Shown here piece after piece: positions 53,967 to 62,247 of a DNA stretch of 64,000 bases (position 1 is its first letter; the number at the start of each line of letters is the position of its first letter). A program made the translations under genes and the position numbers. Location: positions 249,001-313,000 of the forward strand of contig NZ_CP145905.1 in the NCBI RefSeq assembly GCF_036894955.1. Reading direction: 5' to 3'. The stretch comes from Paenibacillus sp. KS-LC4. GTDB taxonomy: Bacteria > Bacillota > Bacilli > Paenibacillales > Paenibacillaceae. The notes below the pieces were generated by a model. It searched no databases. It saw only the letters and a list, made by a program, of their open reading frames with translations, and had not been told where the DNA came from.

Positions 53967-54001
53967 AAAGTGCCCCGTACTCTACGGGTGTCACTTTTTT
54001 T
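53967..54001 (+). terminator. pyrG leader attenuator terminator
   Basis: AAAAGTGCCCCGTA pairs with TACGGGTGTCACTTTT around CTC, followed by T-run. Its 5' arm holds GCCCC, which poly-G at the 5' end of the transcript could pair with to block terminator formation. It lies about 50-80 bases after the start site and 150 bases before the pyrG start codon. Confidence 0.8.
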
Positions 54002-54130
54002 GTTTGTAGAAGGACAAGTTCGGCGACGAAGGGCCTCGACTTTTCGTTTGATGATACAGATAAACCGCTGTGGCACGAAAGTGCCTATGTTTATTGGATA
54101 GATTGGTAAAACTAAAGGAATACACACTAG

Positions 54131-55756
<1,626 letters not shown>

Positions 55757-55805
55757 TGTATTCGTAACATAAATGTATAAACCGTCCAATTTTTTTCCGG
55801 GAGCA

Positions 55806-55835
55806 GAAGGATATTCCAACTTGATCCGCGAATAT
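55806..55835 (+). promoter_or_regulatory. Sigma-H-type promoter of spo0F
   Basis: GAAGGATAT (55806-55814) fits the sigma-H -35 consensus GNAGGAWWW exactly; after a 12-base spacer, CGCGAATAT (55827-55835) fits RNNGAATWW except for its first base. spo0F of Bacillus subtilis also has a sigma-H promoter. Confidence 0.65.
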
Positions 55836-55900
55836 ATTAACGATGATGGAAGAGCAGGCCAATTCAATTGTTGTCGCTCTGTCGTGGGAGGTATTATATT

Positions 55901-56296
55901 TTGGAACAAAAGAAGCTATTAATAGTGGACGATCAGAATGGAATCCGTGTGCTTTTGATGGAAGTGTTCAGCAGTGAGGGTTATGCGACTTTTCAAGCCT
56001 CCAACGGCAAGCTTGCCTTGGAAATTGTGAAGAAGGAAAGTCCTGATTTGGTGCTGCTTGACATGAAGATTCCCGGTATGGACGGTTTAGAAATTTTAAA
56101 GCATGTGAAAGCCATTAATAAAGACATAAAAGTCATTATGATGACGGCTTATGGTGAGCTGGATATGATTAAGGAAGCGACCGATCTCGGAGCTTTGATG
56201 CATTTCACCAAGCCGTTTGATATTGATGAAATGCGAATAGCGGTGAACATGCAGCTAGAGGGCGGTTCCAGCAGTCAATTCGCGATAGGGTCCTGA
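55901..56296 (+). CDS. spo0F: Sporulation phosphorelay response regulator Spo0F
   Basis: A 131-residue single-domain response regulator that takes phosphate from sporulation kinases and passes it to Spo0B. Key residues stand at the canonical positions: Asp10 and Asp11 (acid pocket), phospho-acceptor Asp54 in [11 protein letters not shown], Thr82 in [10 protein letters not shown] and Lys104 in FTKPFDID. The start is TTG 55901 with GGGAGG nine bases upstream. The C-terminal end ([12 protein letters not shown]) is slightly longer than in Bacillus subtilis. It shows the organism forms spores. Confidence 0.96.
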   Translation: MEQKKLLIVDDQNGIRVLLMEVFSSEGYATFQASNGKLALEIVKKESPDLVLLDMKIPGMDGLEILKHVKAINKDIKVIMMTAYGELDMIKEATDLGALMHFTKPFDIDEMRIAVNMQLEGGSSSQFAIGS

Positions 56297-56313
56297 TTAG
56301 CGGGCCCTTTTTT
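56287..56313 (+). terminator. Terminator of spo0F, overlapping its stop codon
   Basis: AGGGTCC pairs with GGGCCCT (one wobble) around TGATTAGC, followed by TTTTT. The spo0F stop codon TGA lies in the loop. Confidence 0.75.
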
Positions 56314-56315
56314 AA

Positions 56316-56415
56316 ATTCTAAGCGGATATAAGCTTCATCCTTTTTTCGCTTACAATTGTCCGACAAAGCTCTTCATACGTCCCAGAAGGACGATGAAGT
56401 CATTTTTGCTTGTTA
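56316..56415 (+). repeat. Intergenic repeat element, copy 2 (spo0F-murA)
   Basis: Diverged copy of 53791-53895 with the shared blocks ATTCTAAG, ATATAAG, CAAAGC, AGAAGGACGA, GAAGTC and TTTTTGCTTG. The terminal hairpin is weaker here (ACGAT-GAA-GTCAT). It lies 55 bases ahead of the murA promoter. Confidence 0.65.
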
Positions 56416-56466
56416 TTCATTTTTAGGGGCCCTGGCAAAAGAGCTTTACCATTCCTGACGCCATTA

Positions 56467-56475
56467 TGGTATAAT
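56467..56475 (+). promoter_or_regulatory. Extended -10 promoter of the murA leader
   Basis: TGGTATAAT, an extended -10 box with a perfect TATAAT at 56470-56475; the -35 region is weak. Transcription from here gives a leader of about 330 bases before murA. Confidence 0.6.
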
Positions 56476-56481
56476 GGCTCA

Positions 56482-56779
56482 GAATCAAGCTGTTCATTTG
56501 TCTATCGCATTAGGTATTGGTAAAATAAATGTAAACACAGAGAACCATGTGGCTTGCAGCTCTGCACTTTTCGGAAATGATGTCGGCAAATGGACAAGGC
56601 TTTCATCCATGGAGATACCTGTCTCCTGCTCGCTTTGCAAAGCAAGCTGTATTTCAAGAGAAAATCCGCTTGTTCGGAAGTAACAATCAAGCGTAACAAC
56701 AGGAGCACGGGATGACGAACCGCCTTCTAACAGTGTGCATGCGGCGGCGTGTGCTCGCTGTGGCGGTTTTTCCTTTGTT
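56482..56779 (+). promoter_or_regulatory. Long murA leader ending in an intrinsic terminator
   Basis: The leader contains a GGAGA-TCTCC hairpin (56609-56624) and ends with AACCGCC...ACAG pairing with CTGTGGCGGTT plus a T-run (56718-56775), only about 34 bases before the murA start. This layout suits transcription attenuation. It lacks the T-box core (GGGTGGTACCGCG-like), and it matches no riboswitch class I know. Confidence 0.55.
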
Positions 56780-56812
56780 CTCTTTCGATACAACGGGAGG
56801 ACTACAAAATTG

Positions 56813-58072
56813 ATGGAGAAATTGATGATACGCGGCGGACGTCCGCTGCAAGGAACGGTCCAAATCAGCGGTGCTAAAAATAGCGCCGTAGCGTTGGTTC
56901 CCGCTGCCATACTGGCGGAGTCTGAGGTAGTGCTGGACAATTTGCCTCATTTGAGTGATGTTGCTGTTTATAGCGAGATTTTGCAAGATCTTGGTGCGGT
57001 CATTGACTGGCAAGGCGATATGATGCGTATTGATCCTTCTAATCTTAAAGCGAAGCCTATGCCCAATGGCAAGGTTAAGCTGCTTCGTGCTTCCTACTAT
57101 TTGATGGGAGCGATGCTGGGACGCTTTGGAGAGGCCGTTATTGGCTTGCCTGGCGGCTGCAACTTTGAGCCACGTCCTATTGATCAGCATATTAAAGGTT
57201 TTGAAGCGCTTGGCGCAACCGTAACGAATGAGCATGGCTCGATGCGCATATCTGCCAAAGAACTGCGGGGAGCGAAAATTTATCTTGATGTGGTAAGTGT
57301 GGGAGCAACAATCAACATTATGCTTGCGGCCTCTCGGGCCAAAGGCTCTACTATAATAGAAAACGCGGCAAAAGAGCCTGAAATTATAGATGTAGCTACT
57401 CTTCTCAATGCCATGGGCGCAAAAATCAAAGGGGCCGGCACGGAAACCATTCGGATTGAAGGAGTGGATAGCCTGCATGGCTGCCGCCACTCCATTATTC
57501 CTGATCGCATTCAAGCCGGAACCTACATGATTATCGCCGCGGCAACGCGCGGAGATGTCACGATTGACAATGTTATCCCGAAGCATATGGAAGCGATGAC
57601 GGCGAAGCTGGAGGAAATGGGCGTTACCGTATACGAAATGGATGAGTCTATCCGCATCGTTGGCGCTCCAAAGTACAATGCTATTGATGTTAAAGCGTTG
57701 GTATATCCAGGCTTTGCTACCGATTTGCAGTCCCCTATGACGAGCTTGCTGACACAAGCGAGCGGCGTAAGCATTTTAACCGACTATGTATACAGCAATC
57801 GTTTCAAGCATGTCCCTGAGCTTGCTCGCATGGGCGCAGCCATTCGTGTTGAAGGGAGATCAGCCATTATTGAAGGCGGCCCGCTTAACGCCGCTAAGGT
57901 TCGCGCAGCAGATCTGCGTGCAGGCGCGGCGCTTGTTATTGCGGGCTTGACCGTACCCGATGGCATTACCGAAATAAGCGGCGTGGAATATATTGACCGA
58001 GGCTACGATCATTTGGTTGATAATTTGCGAAGACTGGGCGCCGACGTGTGGCGCGAGACGGAAACCTCCTAA
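56813..58072 (+). CDS. murA: UDP-N-acetylglucosamine 1-carboxyvinyltransferase
   Basis: A 419-residue enzyme for the first committed step of peptidoglycan synthesis. It has [16 protein letters not shown] (Lys22, Asn23), the catalytic Cys116 in [16 protein letters not shown], the [15 protein letters not shown] stretch, and the C-terminal [16 protein letters not shown]. Fosfomycin-target cysteine is present. The start ATG has GGGAGG 12 bases upstream; a TTG directly before it (56810) is equally well placed. Bacillales often carry two murA genes; this one has the rho-rpmE neighbourhood of the second (murAB/murZ). Confidence 0.95.
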   Translation: MEKLMIRGGRPLQGTVQISGAKNSAVALVPAAILAESEVVLDNLPHLSDVAVYSEILQDLGAVIDWQGDMMRIDPSNLKAKPMPNGKVKLLRASYYLMGAMLGRFGEAVIGLPGGCNFEPRPIDQHIKGFEALGATVTNEHGSMRISAKELRGAKIYLDVVSVGATINIMLAASRAKGSTIIENAAKEPEIIDVATLLNAMGAKIKGAGTETIRIEGVDSLHGCRHSIIPDRIQAGTYMIIAAATRGDVTIDNVIPKHMEAMTAKLEEMGVTVYEMDESIRIVGAPKYNAIDVKALVYPGFATDLQSPMTSLLTQASGVSILTDYVYSNRFKHVPELARMGAAIRVEGRSAIIEGGPLNAAKVRAADLRAGAALVIAGLTVPDGITEISGVEYIDRGYDHLVDNLRRLGADVWRETETS

Positions 58073-58203
58073 ATAAGCAGGCAGACCTGAGCTTGGCGCT
58101 GGTCCATTCAGATGAGGAATAACCGGCGCCAACTATGGTATATACTGATAGATCGGACTATAGCGGTATGCTGTACCATTAAACTGAATAAAGTGGTGAG
58201 AAC

Positions 58204-59571
58204 ATGACAGATCTTCAGATCGCCGATCTGGAAGAGTTGAAGCTGACGGATTTGTATAAGCTGGCGAAGCAGTATCAAATACCGTATTATGGCCAACTCA
58301 AGAAGAAGGAATTGATTTTTGCAATATTGCGGGCTCAGGCTGAGAAAAGCGGCTTGATGTTCATGCAGGGCGTTCTGGAAATTTTGCCGGAAGGCTTCGG
58401 CTTTCTTAGGCCTATCAACTATTTGCCAAGCAAAGAGGATATTTATATTTCGGCTTCCCAAATTCGCAAGTTTGATCTTCGTACAGGAGATCTAGTATCA
58501 GGCAAATGCCGACTTCCGAAAGATTCGGAGAAATACTTTGGTTTGCTGCAAGTAAATGCAGTTAATGGGACGAGTCCAGAACTCGCAGCTGAAAGGTTAC
58601 ATTTTCCCGCATTGACTCCTCTTTTTCCACAGAAAAAACTGGTGCTTGAGACGGCATCCTCTAAACTTTCCACACGAATTATGGATTTAATTGCGCCTGT
58701 TGGACTTGGCCAGCGTGGACTCATTGTTGCACCTCCGAAAGTGGGCAAAACGTTGCTTCTCAAAGAGATTGCCAATAGCATTTCTACCAATCATCCTGAA
58801 ATTGAGCTGTTCGTATTGCTTATTGATGAACGGCCTGAGGAAGTTACAGATATGCAGCGCTCGGTTAAGGGCGAGGTCATCGCTTCAACTTTCGACGAAG
58901 TGCCGGAAAATCATATTAAGGTGACGGAGCTTGTTCTTGAGAGAGCGTTGCGACTGGTGGAGCACAAGAAGGATGTTGTTATTTTGATGGATAGCATTAC
59001 GCGTCTGGCTCGTGCCTATAACTTGGTCGTGCCGCCATCCGGCCGCACGCTGAGCGGCGGTATTGATCCTGCTGCATTCCATCGTCCAAAGCGGTTTTTC
59101 GGTGCGGCGCGGAATGTGGAAGAGGGCGGAAGCTTGACGATCCTTGCGACAGCGCTTGTTGAGACAGGCTCGCGTATGGATGACATCATTTATGAAGAGT
59201 TTAAAAGTACAGGCAATATGGAGCTGCATTTGGACAGAAAATTGGCTGAACGCCGTATTTTTCCAGCGTTGGATATCCGCAGATCAGGCACGCGCCGGGA
59301 AGAAATGCTCCTGACGCAAGAAGAGCTGGAGAAGCTATGGGTGGTTCGTAAAAATATGAACGACTCGATTGAGTTCGTTGATGGCTTCCTCAAGAAGCTG
59401 AGAAACAGCGAAACGAATAGTGAGTTTCTCATGTCGCTCGATTCTATGCCTGAGACGAAGCCGCCGCAGCGCAGCAGCGGAATCAAAAGCAGCAGTACTA
59501 GTTCGTCATCAACATCAACGCCAGCGGCGGGTCGTCGTTCGGCAGCCCCTCGCACGACGCATAGCTCTTAG
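58204..59571 (+). CDS. rho: Transcription termination factor Rho
   Basis: A 455-residue hexameric RNA helicase. It has the N-terminal Rho_N domain ([14 protein letters not shown]), the cold-shock RNA-binding domain ([20 protein letters not shown]), Walker A in [16 protein letters not shown], Walker B near [17 protein letters not shown] and the Q/R loop region [20 protein letters not shown]. The C-terminus has an unusual Ser/Thr/Pro-rich tail of about 35 residues ([15 protein letters not shown]). It lies between murA and a radical SAM gene. Confidence 0.96.
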   Translation: MTDLQIADLEELKLTDLYKLAKQYQIPYYGQLKKKELIFAILRAQAEKSGLMFMQGVLEILPEGFGFLRPINYLPSKEDIYISASQIRKFDLRTGDLVSGKCRLPKDSEKYFGLLQVNAVNGTSPELAAERLHFPALTPLFPQKKLVLETASSKLSTRIMDLIAPVGLGQRGLIVAPPKVGKTLLLKEIANSISTNHPEIELFVLLIDERPEEVTDMQRSVKGEVIASTFDEVPENHIKVTELVLERALRLVEHKKDVVILMDSITRLARAYNLVVPPSGRTLSGGIDPAAFHRPKRFFGAARNVEEGGSLTILATALVETGSRMDDIIYEEFKSTGNMELHLDRKLAERRIFPALDIRRSGTRREEMLLTQEELEKLWVVRKNMNDSIEFVDGFLKKLRNSETNSEFLMSLDSMPETKPPQRSSGIKSSSTSSSSTSTPAAGRRSAAPRTTHSS

Positions 59572-59593
59572 CGCTGCCTGAAAGGAGAACATC

Positions 59594-60850
59594 ATGAATC
59601 TTGTATATGCTGATGAACAGGGAAATGTCTTTGATCATCCTCACTATATAGCATTAGGCCGCAGCGGCGATATGATTGTCGAAATGATGGAGGACGAGCT
59701 CATTCCTTTGCCTGAAGGGGCTACGCTTGTAAGCCTGCCATTTACGAAGGCAGTCGGACTGAACCCGGATACGGGTGAAATGCAGCTTCTTCCAGGCAAT
59801 AAGCAGGCAGTTGGCGCTCTTTTGCCGCAAGGCTTTACGCGGCTAGCCCTGCCAGGCTATGTCAAAGCGGACAAAAATGAAAAGCTGCCTTTATTCGGTT
59901 ACACGGCAGTCGTATGGAAAAACAATGGCTTTTACGTTGCTGCTGAGCAATGCGATGATCCAGAACGCTGGGATCCGCTGAATTGCGACCGCGATGAGGT
60001 TAGGCAGCAGGTTGAACGCATGACGTCAAAATATCCGGAAAATCGTCTATATAAGCATTTGTCAAACTGTGCACTCGGTTATGAATGCTTGACGTCTTCT
60101 AATACGTTCCTGCAACGCTGGGAAGGCGCAGTTCCGGTTTCGTATTCGTGTAATGCAGGATGCTTCGGATGTATTTCTGAGCAGCCGGATGACAGCGGCT
60201 TTGTTGCGCCGCAAACACGGATGAACTTCAAGCCGACAGTAGACGAAGTGACTGAGATTATGCTGGAGCATCTTCGCCATGAAGACTCTATCATTAGCTT
60301 CGGGCAAGGCTGCGAAGGGGAGCCCTCTACGCAGGTTCGGATTATTGTTGAAGCAATGCGCCGGGTGAGAAGCCAGACATCACTTGGCTACATTAATATT
60401 AATACGAACGCTGGGCTCACAGATCACATTCGCGCAATCGTCGATGCGGGCCTCAATCTGATGCGTGTCAGCACCATCAGTGCTCTTGATGACCATTACA
60501 ATGCTTATTACAAGCCGCGCGGCTATACGCTGGCCAATGTAGAGAAGTCGCTGAAATATGCGACGGACAAGGGCGTGTATACGTCGATTAACTATTTGAT
60601 TTTCCCTGGTGTGACGGATCGTGAGGAAGAGATGGAGGCAATGATTGGCTTTGTTAAGCGGACGGGCCTCAAGCTCATCCAAATGCGAAACCTGAACATT
60701 GACCCAGAAGCCTATTTATCGCTGATCCCGCCGCCGCAAGGTGAAATTTATGGGATGAAGCAGATGCTGGAAATTTTCCGCGACGAGCTTCCAGATGTTG
60801 TAATTGGCTCTTTCACGCATGTTCCGCCTGCGAGCATAATTCAATCTTAA
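59594..60850 (+). CDS. Radical SAM protein of unknown function
   Basis: A 418-residue protein. The iron-sulfur cluster motif is CNAGCFGC (CxxxCxxC) at about residue 184-191, preceded by a 180-residue N-terminal part unique to this group, and followed by SFGQGCEGEPSTQ and NINTNAGLTDHIRAIVDAGL, typical of the SAM barrel. The position between rho and rpmE recurs in Paenibacillus-type genomes as far as I know, but no substrate is known. The ATG has AAGGAG upstream. Confidence 0.85.
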   Translation: MNLVYADEQGNVFDHPHYIALGRSGDMIVEMMEDELIPLPEGATLVSLPFTKAVGLNPDTGEMQLLPGNKQAVGALLPQGFTRLALPGYVKADKNEKLPLFGYTAVVWKNNGFYVAAEQCDDPERWDPLNCDRDEVRQQVERMTSKYPENRLYKHLSNCALGYECLTSSNTFLQRWEGAVPVSYSCNAGCFGCISEQPDDSGFVAPQTRMNFKPTVDEVTEIMLEHLRHEDSIISFGQGCEGEPSTQVRIIVEAMRRVRSQTSLGYININTNAGLTDHIRAIVDAGLNLMRVSTISALDDHYNAYYKPRGYTLANVEKSLKYATDKGVYTSINYLIFPGVTDREEEMEAMIGFVKRTGLKLIQMRNLNIDPEAYLSLIPPPQGEIYGMKQMLEIFRDELPDVVIGSFTHVPPASIIQS

Positions 60851-60885
60851 TGCGCTAGAAGGAGCGAGTTGTCCAGTAATGTGTT

Positions 60886-60914
60886 TTACAAAATGGACTG
60901 GGCTATGCTATAAT
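60886..60914 (+). promoter_or_regulatory. Promoter of rpmE
   Basis: TTTACA (60886-60891), a 17-base spacer and TATAAT (60909-60914), with TGC directly before the -10 box (extended). Confidence 0.75.
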
Positions 60915-60976
60915 ACAGAGATGTATGACTTAATTCTGGGCCCGCCTGTGGCTCAGGGCAGAAAGAGGTGAAAGAG

Positions 60977-61174
60977 ATGAAACAAGCTATTCATCCGACA
61001 TACCATATCACTACAGCAACTTGCGCTTGTGGTAACACTTTCGAGACTGGTTCCATTAAACCGAACCTTCGTGTAGAGATTTGTTCCCAATGCCACCCAT
61101 TCTATACGGGTAAGCAGAAGTTCCTGGATGTGGGCGGCCGCGTCGATCGTTTCAAAAAGAAATACGGCATCTAA
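60977..61174 (+). CDS. rpmE: Ribosomal protein bL31 (zinc-containing form)
   Basis: A 66-residue large-subunit protein. The four zinc-binding cysteines are present: CAC (16, 18) and CSQC (36, 39), so this is the C+ form that is replaced under zinc limitation in Bacillus. AGAGGTGA lies upstream of the ATG. It has its own promoter and a strong terminator. Confidence 0.97.
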   Translation: MKQAIHPTYHITTATCACGNTFETGSIKPNLRVEICSQCHPFYTGKQKFLDVGGRVDRFKKKYGI

Positions 61175-61216
61175 TTGCTGTGATGTCTATTTTGTCTATA
61201 TTTGGCAGAATACAAG

Positions 61217-61259
61217 AACCTCCCTTAGCCATTCTAATGGTTATAAGGGAGGTTTTTTT
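61217..61259 (+). terminator. Terminator of rpmE whose 3' arm is the ribosome-binding site of the next gene
   Basis: AACCTCCCTTA pairs with TAAGGGAGGTT around GCCATTCTAATGGTTA-type inner pairing, followed by seven T. The 3' arm contains GGGAGG, eight bases ahead of the start codon at 61261. Confidence 0.9.
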
Positions 61260-61260
61260 G

Positions 61261-61677
61261 ATGAGATGGAACATGAGCATATTGTCTTCAAATAGCTTAC
61301 GTACTCTGCTGCTGGCAGGCATCCTGCTGCTGTTAGCGTTAAGTGCTGCCGGTTGTGGTCAGCCTGATCACAAGCAGCAGATGCAAACCTATGGCCATGA
61401 CGGTTATATGGGGCTGTCTAACAGCAACCCGAATATTCCGAATAAGCATTCGTATTTAAATTACGGCTCAGACGGCAAGTTTGTCGGCGAGTTAATCAAG
61501 AAGATGGATGGCGTCCATAAAAGCTGGATTCATTTTAATGGGGAGCATCTAATCGTTCATTTGACTGCCAAGCCGGGTATGTCCGATGCGCAGGTGAAGC
61601 AGCTTCAGCATAAAGCAGAGGAAACTTTGCAATATAATATGCCGCGCTATGAGGTGCGGGTGAAAACAAGCCGCTAA
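61261..61677 (+). CDS. Small lipoprotein of unknown function
   Basis: A 138-residue protein with a lipobox LSAAGC at about residues 23-28. The mature part has YGHDGYMGLSNSNPNIPNKH and a C-terminal alpha-beta region HLTAKPGMSDAQVKQLQHKA that resembles the YhcN/YlaJ-type sporulation lipoproteins, though the match is weak. The start ATG at 61261 uses GGGAGG inside the preceding terminator; an ATG at 61273 is possible. Expression would need readthrough of the rpmE terminator or a promoter not seen. Confidence 0.78.
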   Translation: MRWNMSILSSNSLRTLLLAGILLLLALSAAGCGQPDHKQQMQTYGHDGYMGLSNSNPNIPNKHSYLNYGSDGKFVGELIKKMDGVHKSWIHFNGEHLIVHLTAKPGMSDAQVKQLQHKAEETLQYNMPRYEVRVKTSR

Positions 61678-61774
61678 ACGACGGTTTTATGTGAAATGCG
61701 CATTCTATTCATGAAAAGACAACGCCGTTCAAGCTTGATGAAAAGGTGTATCTCACGACTTGTCCTCAGAAAAG

Positions 61775-61803
61775 TTGCGCTTTGCAGTATTATCAGCTAT
61801 ACT
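61775..61803 (+). promoter_or_regulatory. Promoter of the SRP RNA gene
   Basis: TTGCGC (61775-61780), a 17-base spacer and TATACT (61798-61803). The start site is expected at about 61811. Confidence 0.75.
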
Positions 61804-61810
61804 TATTTTT

Positions 61811-62082
61811 GCCGTGCTAGATGGGGAGTTAGCGGTGCCCTGTAACTCGCAATCCGCTTTAGCGAGGTTGAATTCCTGTTTGAGGTTATGTTTATGCGGG
61901 GTTTGGCGCTTGCGAGCAGTGTTGACAGTTGGGTCCTCCGCAATGGACGCTTGTGAACTCGGTCAGGTCCGGAAGGAAGCAGCCGTAAGTAAGTTAGTTC
62001 ATGTGCCGGGGGAGTGCCTGGCTCGAGCTGTGGTGCAAGAGTGCCGCCTGGGTTACATTAATCAAGGGCAGGTGCACGGTAT
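61811..62082 (+). ncRNA. ffs: Signal recognition particle RNA (large Bacillus type, scRNA)
   Basis: The invariant domain IV core GGTCAGGTCC-GGAAGGAAGCAG lies at 61961-61982. The 5' end GCCGTGCTAGATGGGG matches the Bacillus scRNA start and pairs with the 3' end GCACGGT, giving a length near 270 bases. The scRNA binds Ffh for co-translational protein export. It is followed by dnaX, the same order as in Bacillus subtilis. End positions are approximate. Confidence 0.93.
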
Positions 62083-62109
62083 ACATTTTTTATATTTCGG
62101 ATGTTCACA

Positions 62110-62160
62110 GACACCGGCGACGCTTTTCGATGAATTCGAATGGTGCTGCGGGTGTTTTTT
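62110..62160 (+). terminator. Terminator after the SRP RNA
   Basis: ACACCGGCGACGC and GTGCTGCGGGTGT pair with some mismatches, enclosing the TTCGA-TCGAA inner stem, followed by TTTTTTG. Confidence 0.7.
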
Positions 62161-62162
62161 GT

Positions 62163-62190
62163 TTGGCTTGAGGCTTTGATCATGTATAAT
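62163..62190 (+). promoter_or_regulatory. Promoter of dnaX
   Basis: TTGGCT (62163-62168), a 16-base spacer and TATAAT (62185-62190), 57 bases before the dnaX start codon. Confidence 0.6.
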
Positions 62191-62247
62191 AAGAGATAGA
62201 GTATTTTTGCAGAATTTCTGTAAGGAAACAAGAAGGGAACGGTCCAT

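Noticed and set aside
56474..56683. 69-codon open frame in the murA leader
   Set aside because: Its ATG overlaps the -10 box of the promoter and has no ribosome-binding site.
56467..56813. T-box riboswitch before murA
   Set aside because: The leader-terminator layout fits, but the conserved T-box core sequence is absent.
61760..62179. 139-codon open frame upstream of dnaX
   Set aside because: It covers the SRP RNA, whose core and pairing ends are clear; the frame has no start signal.
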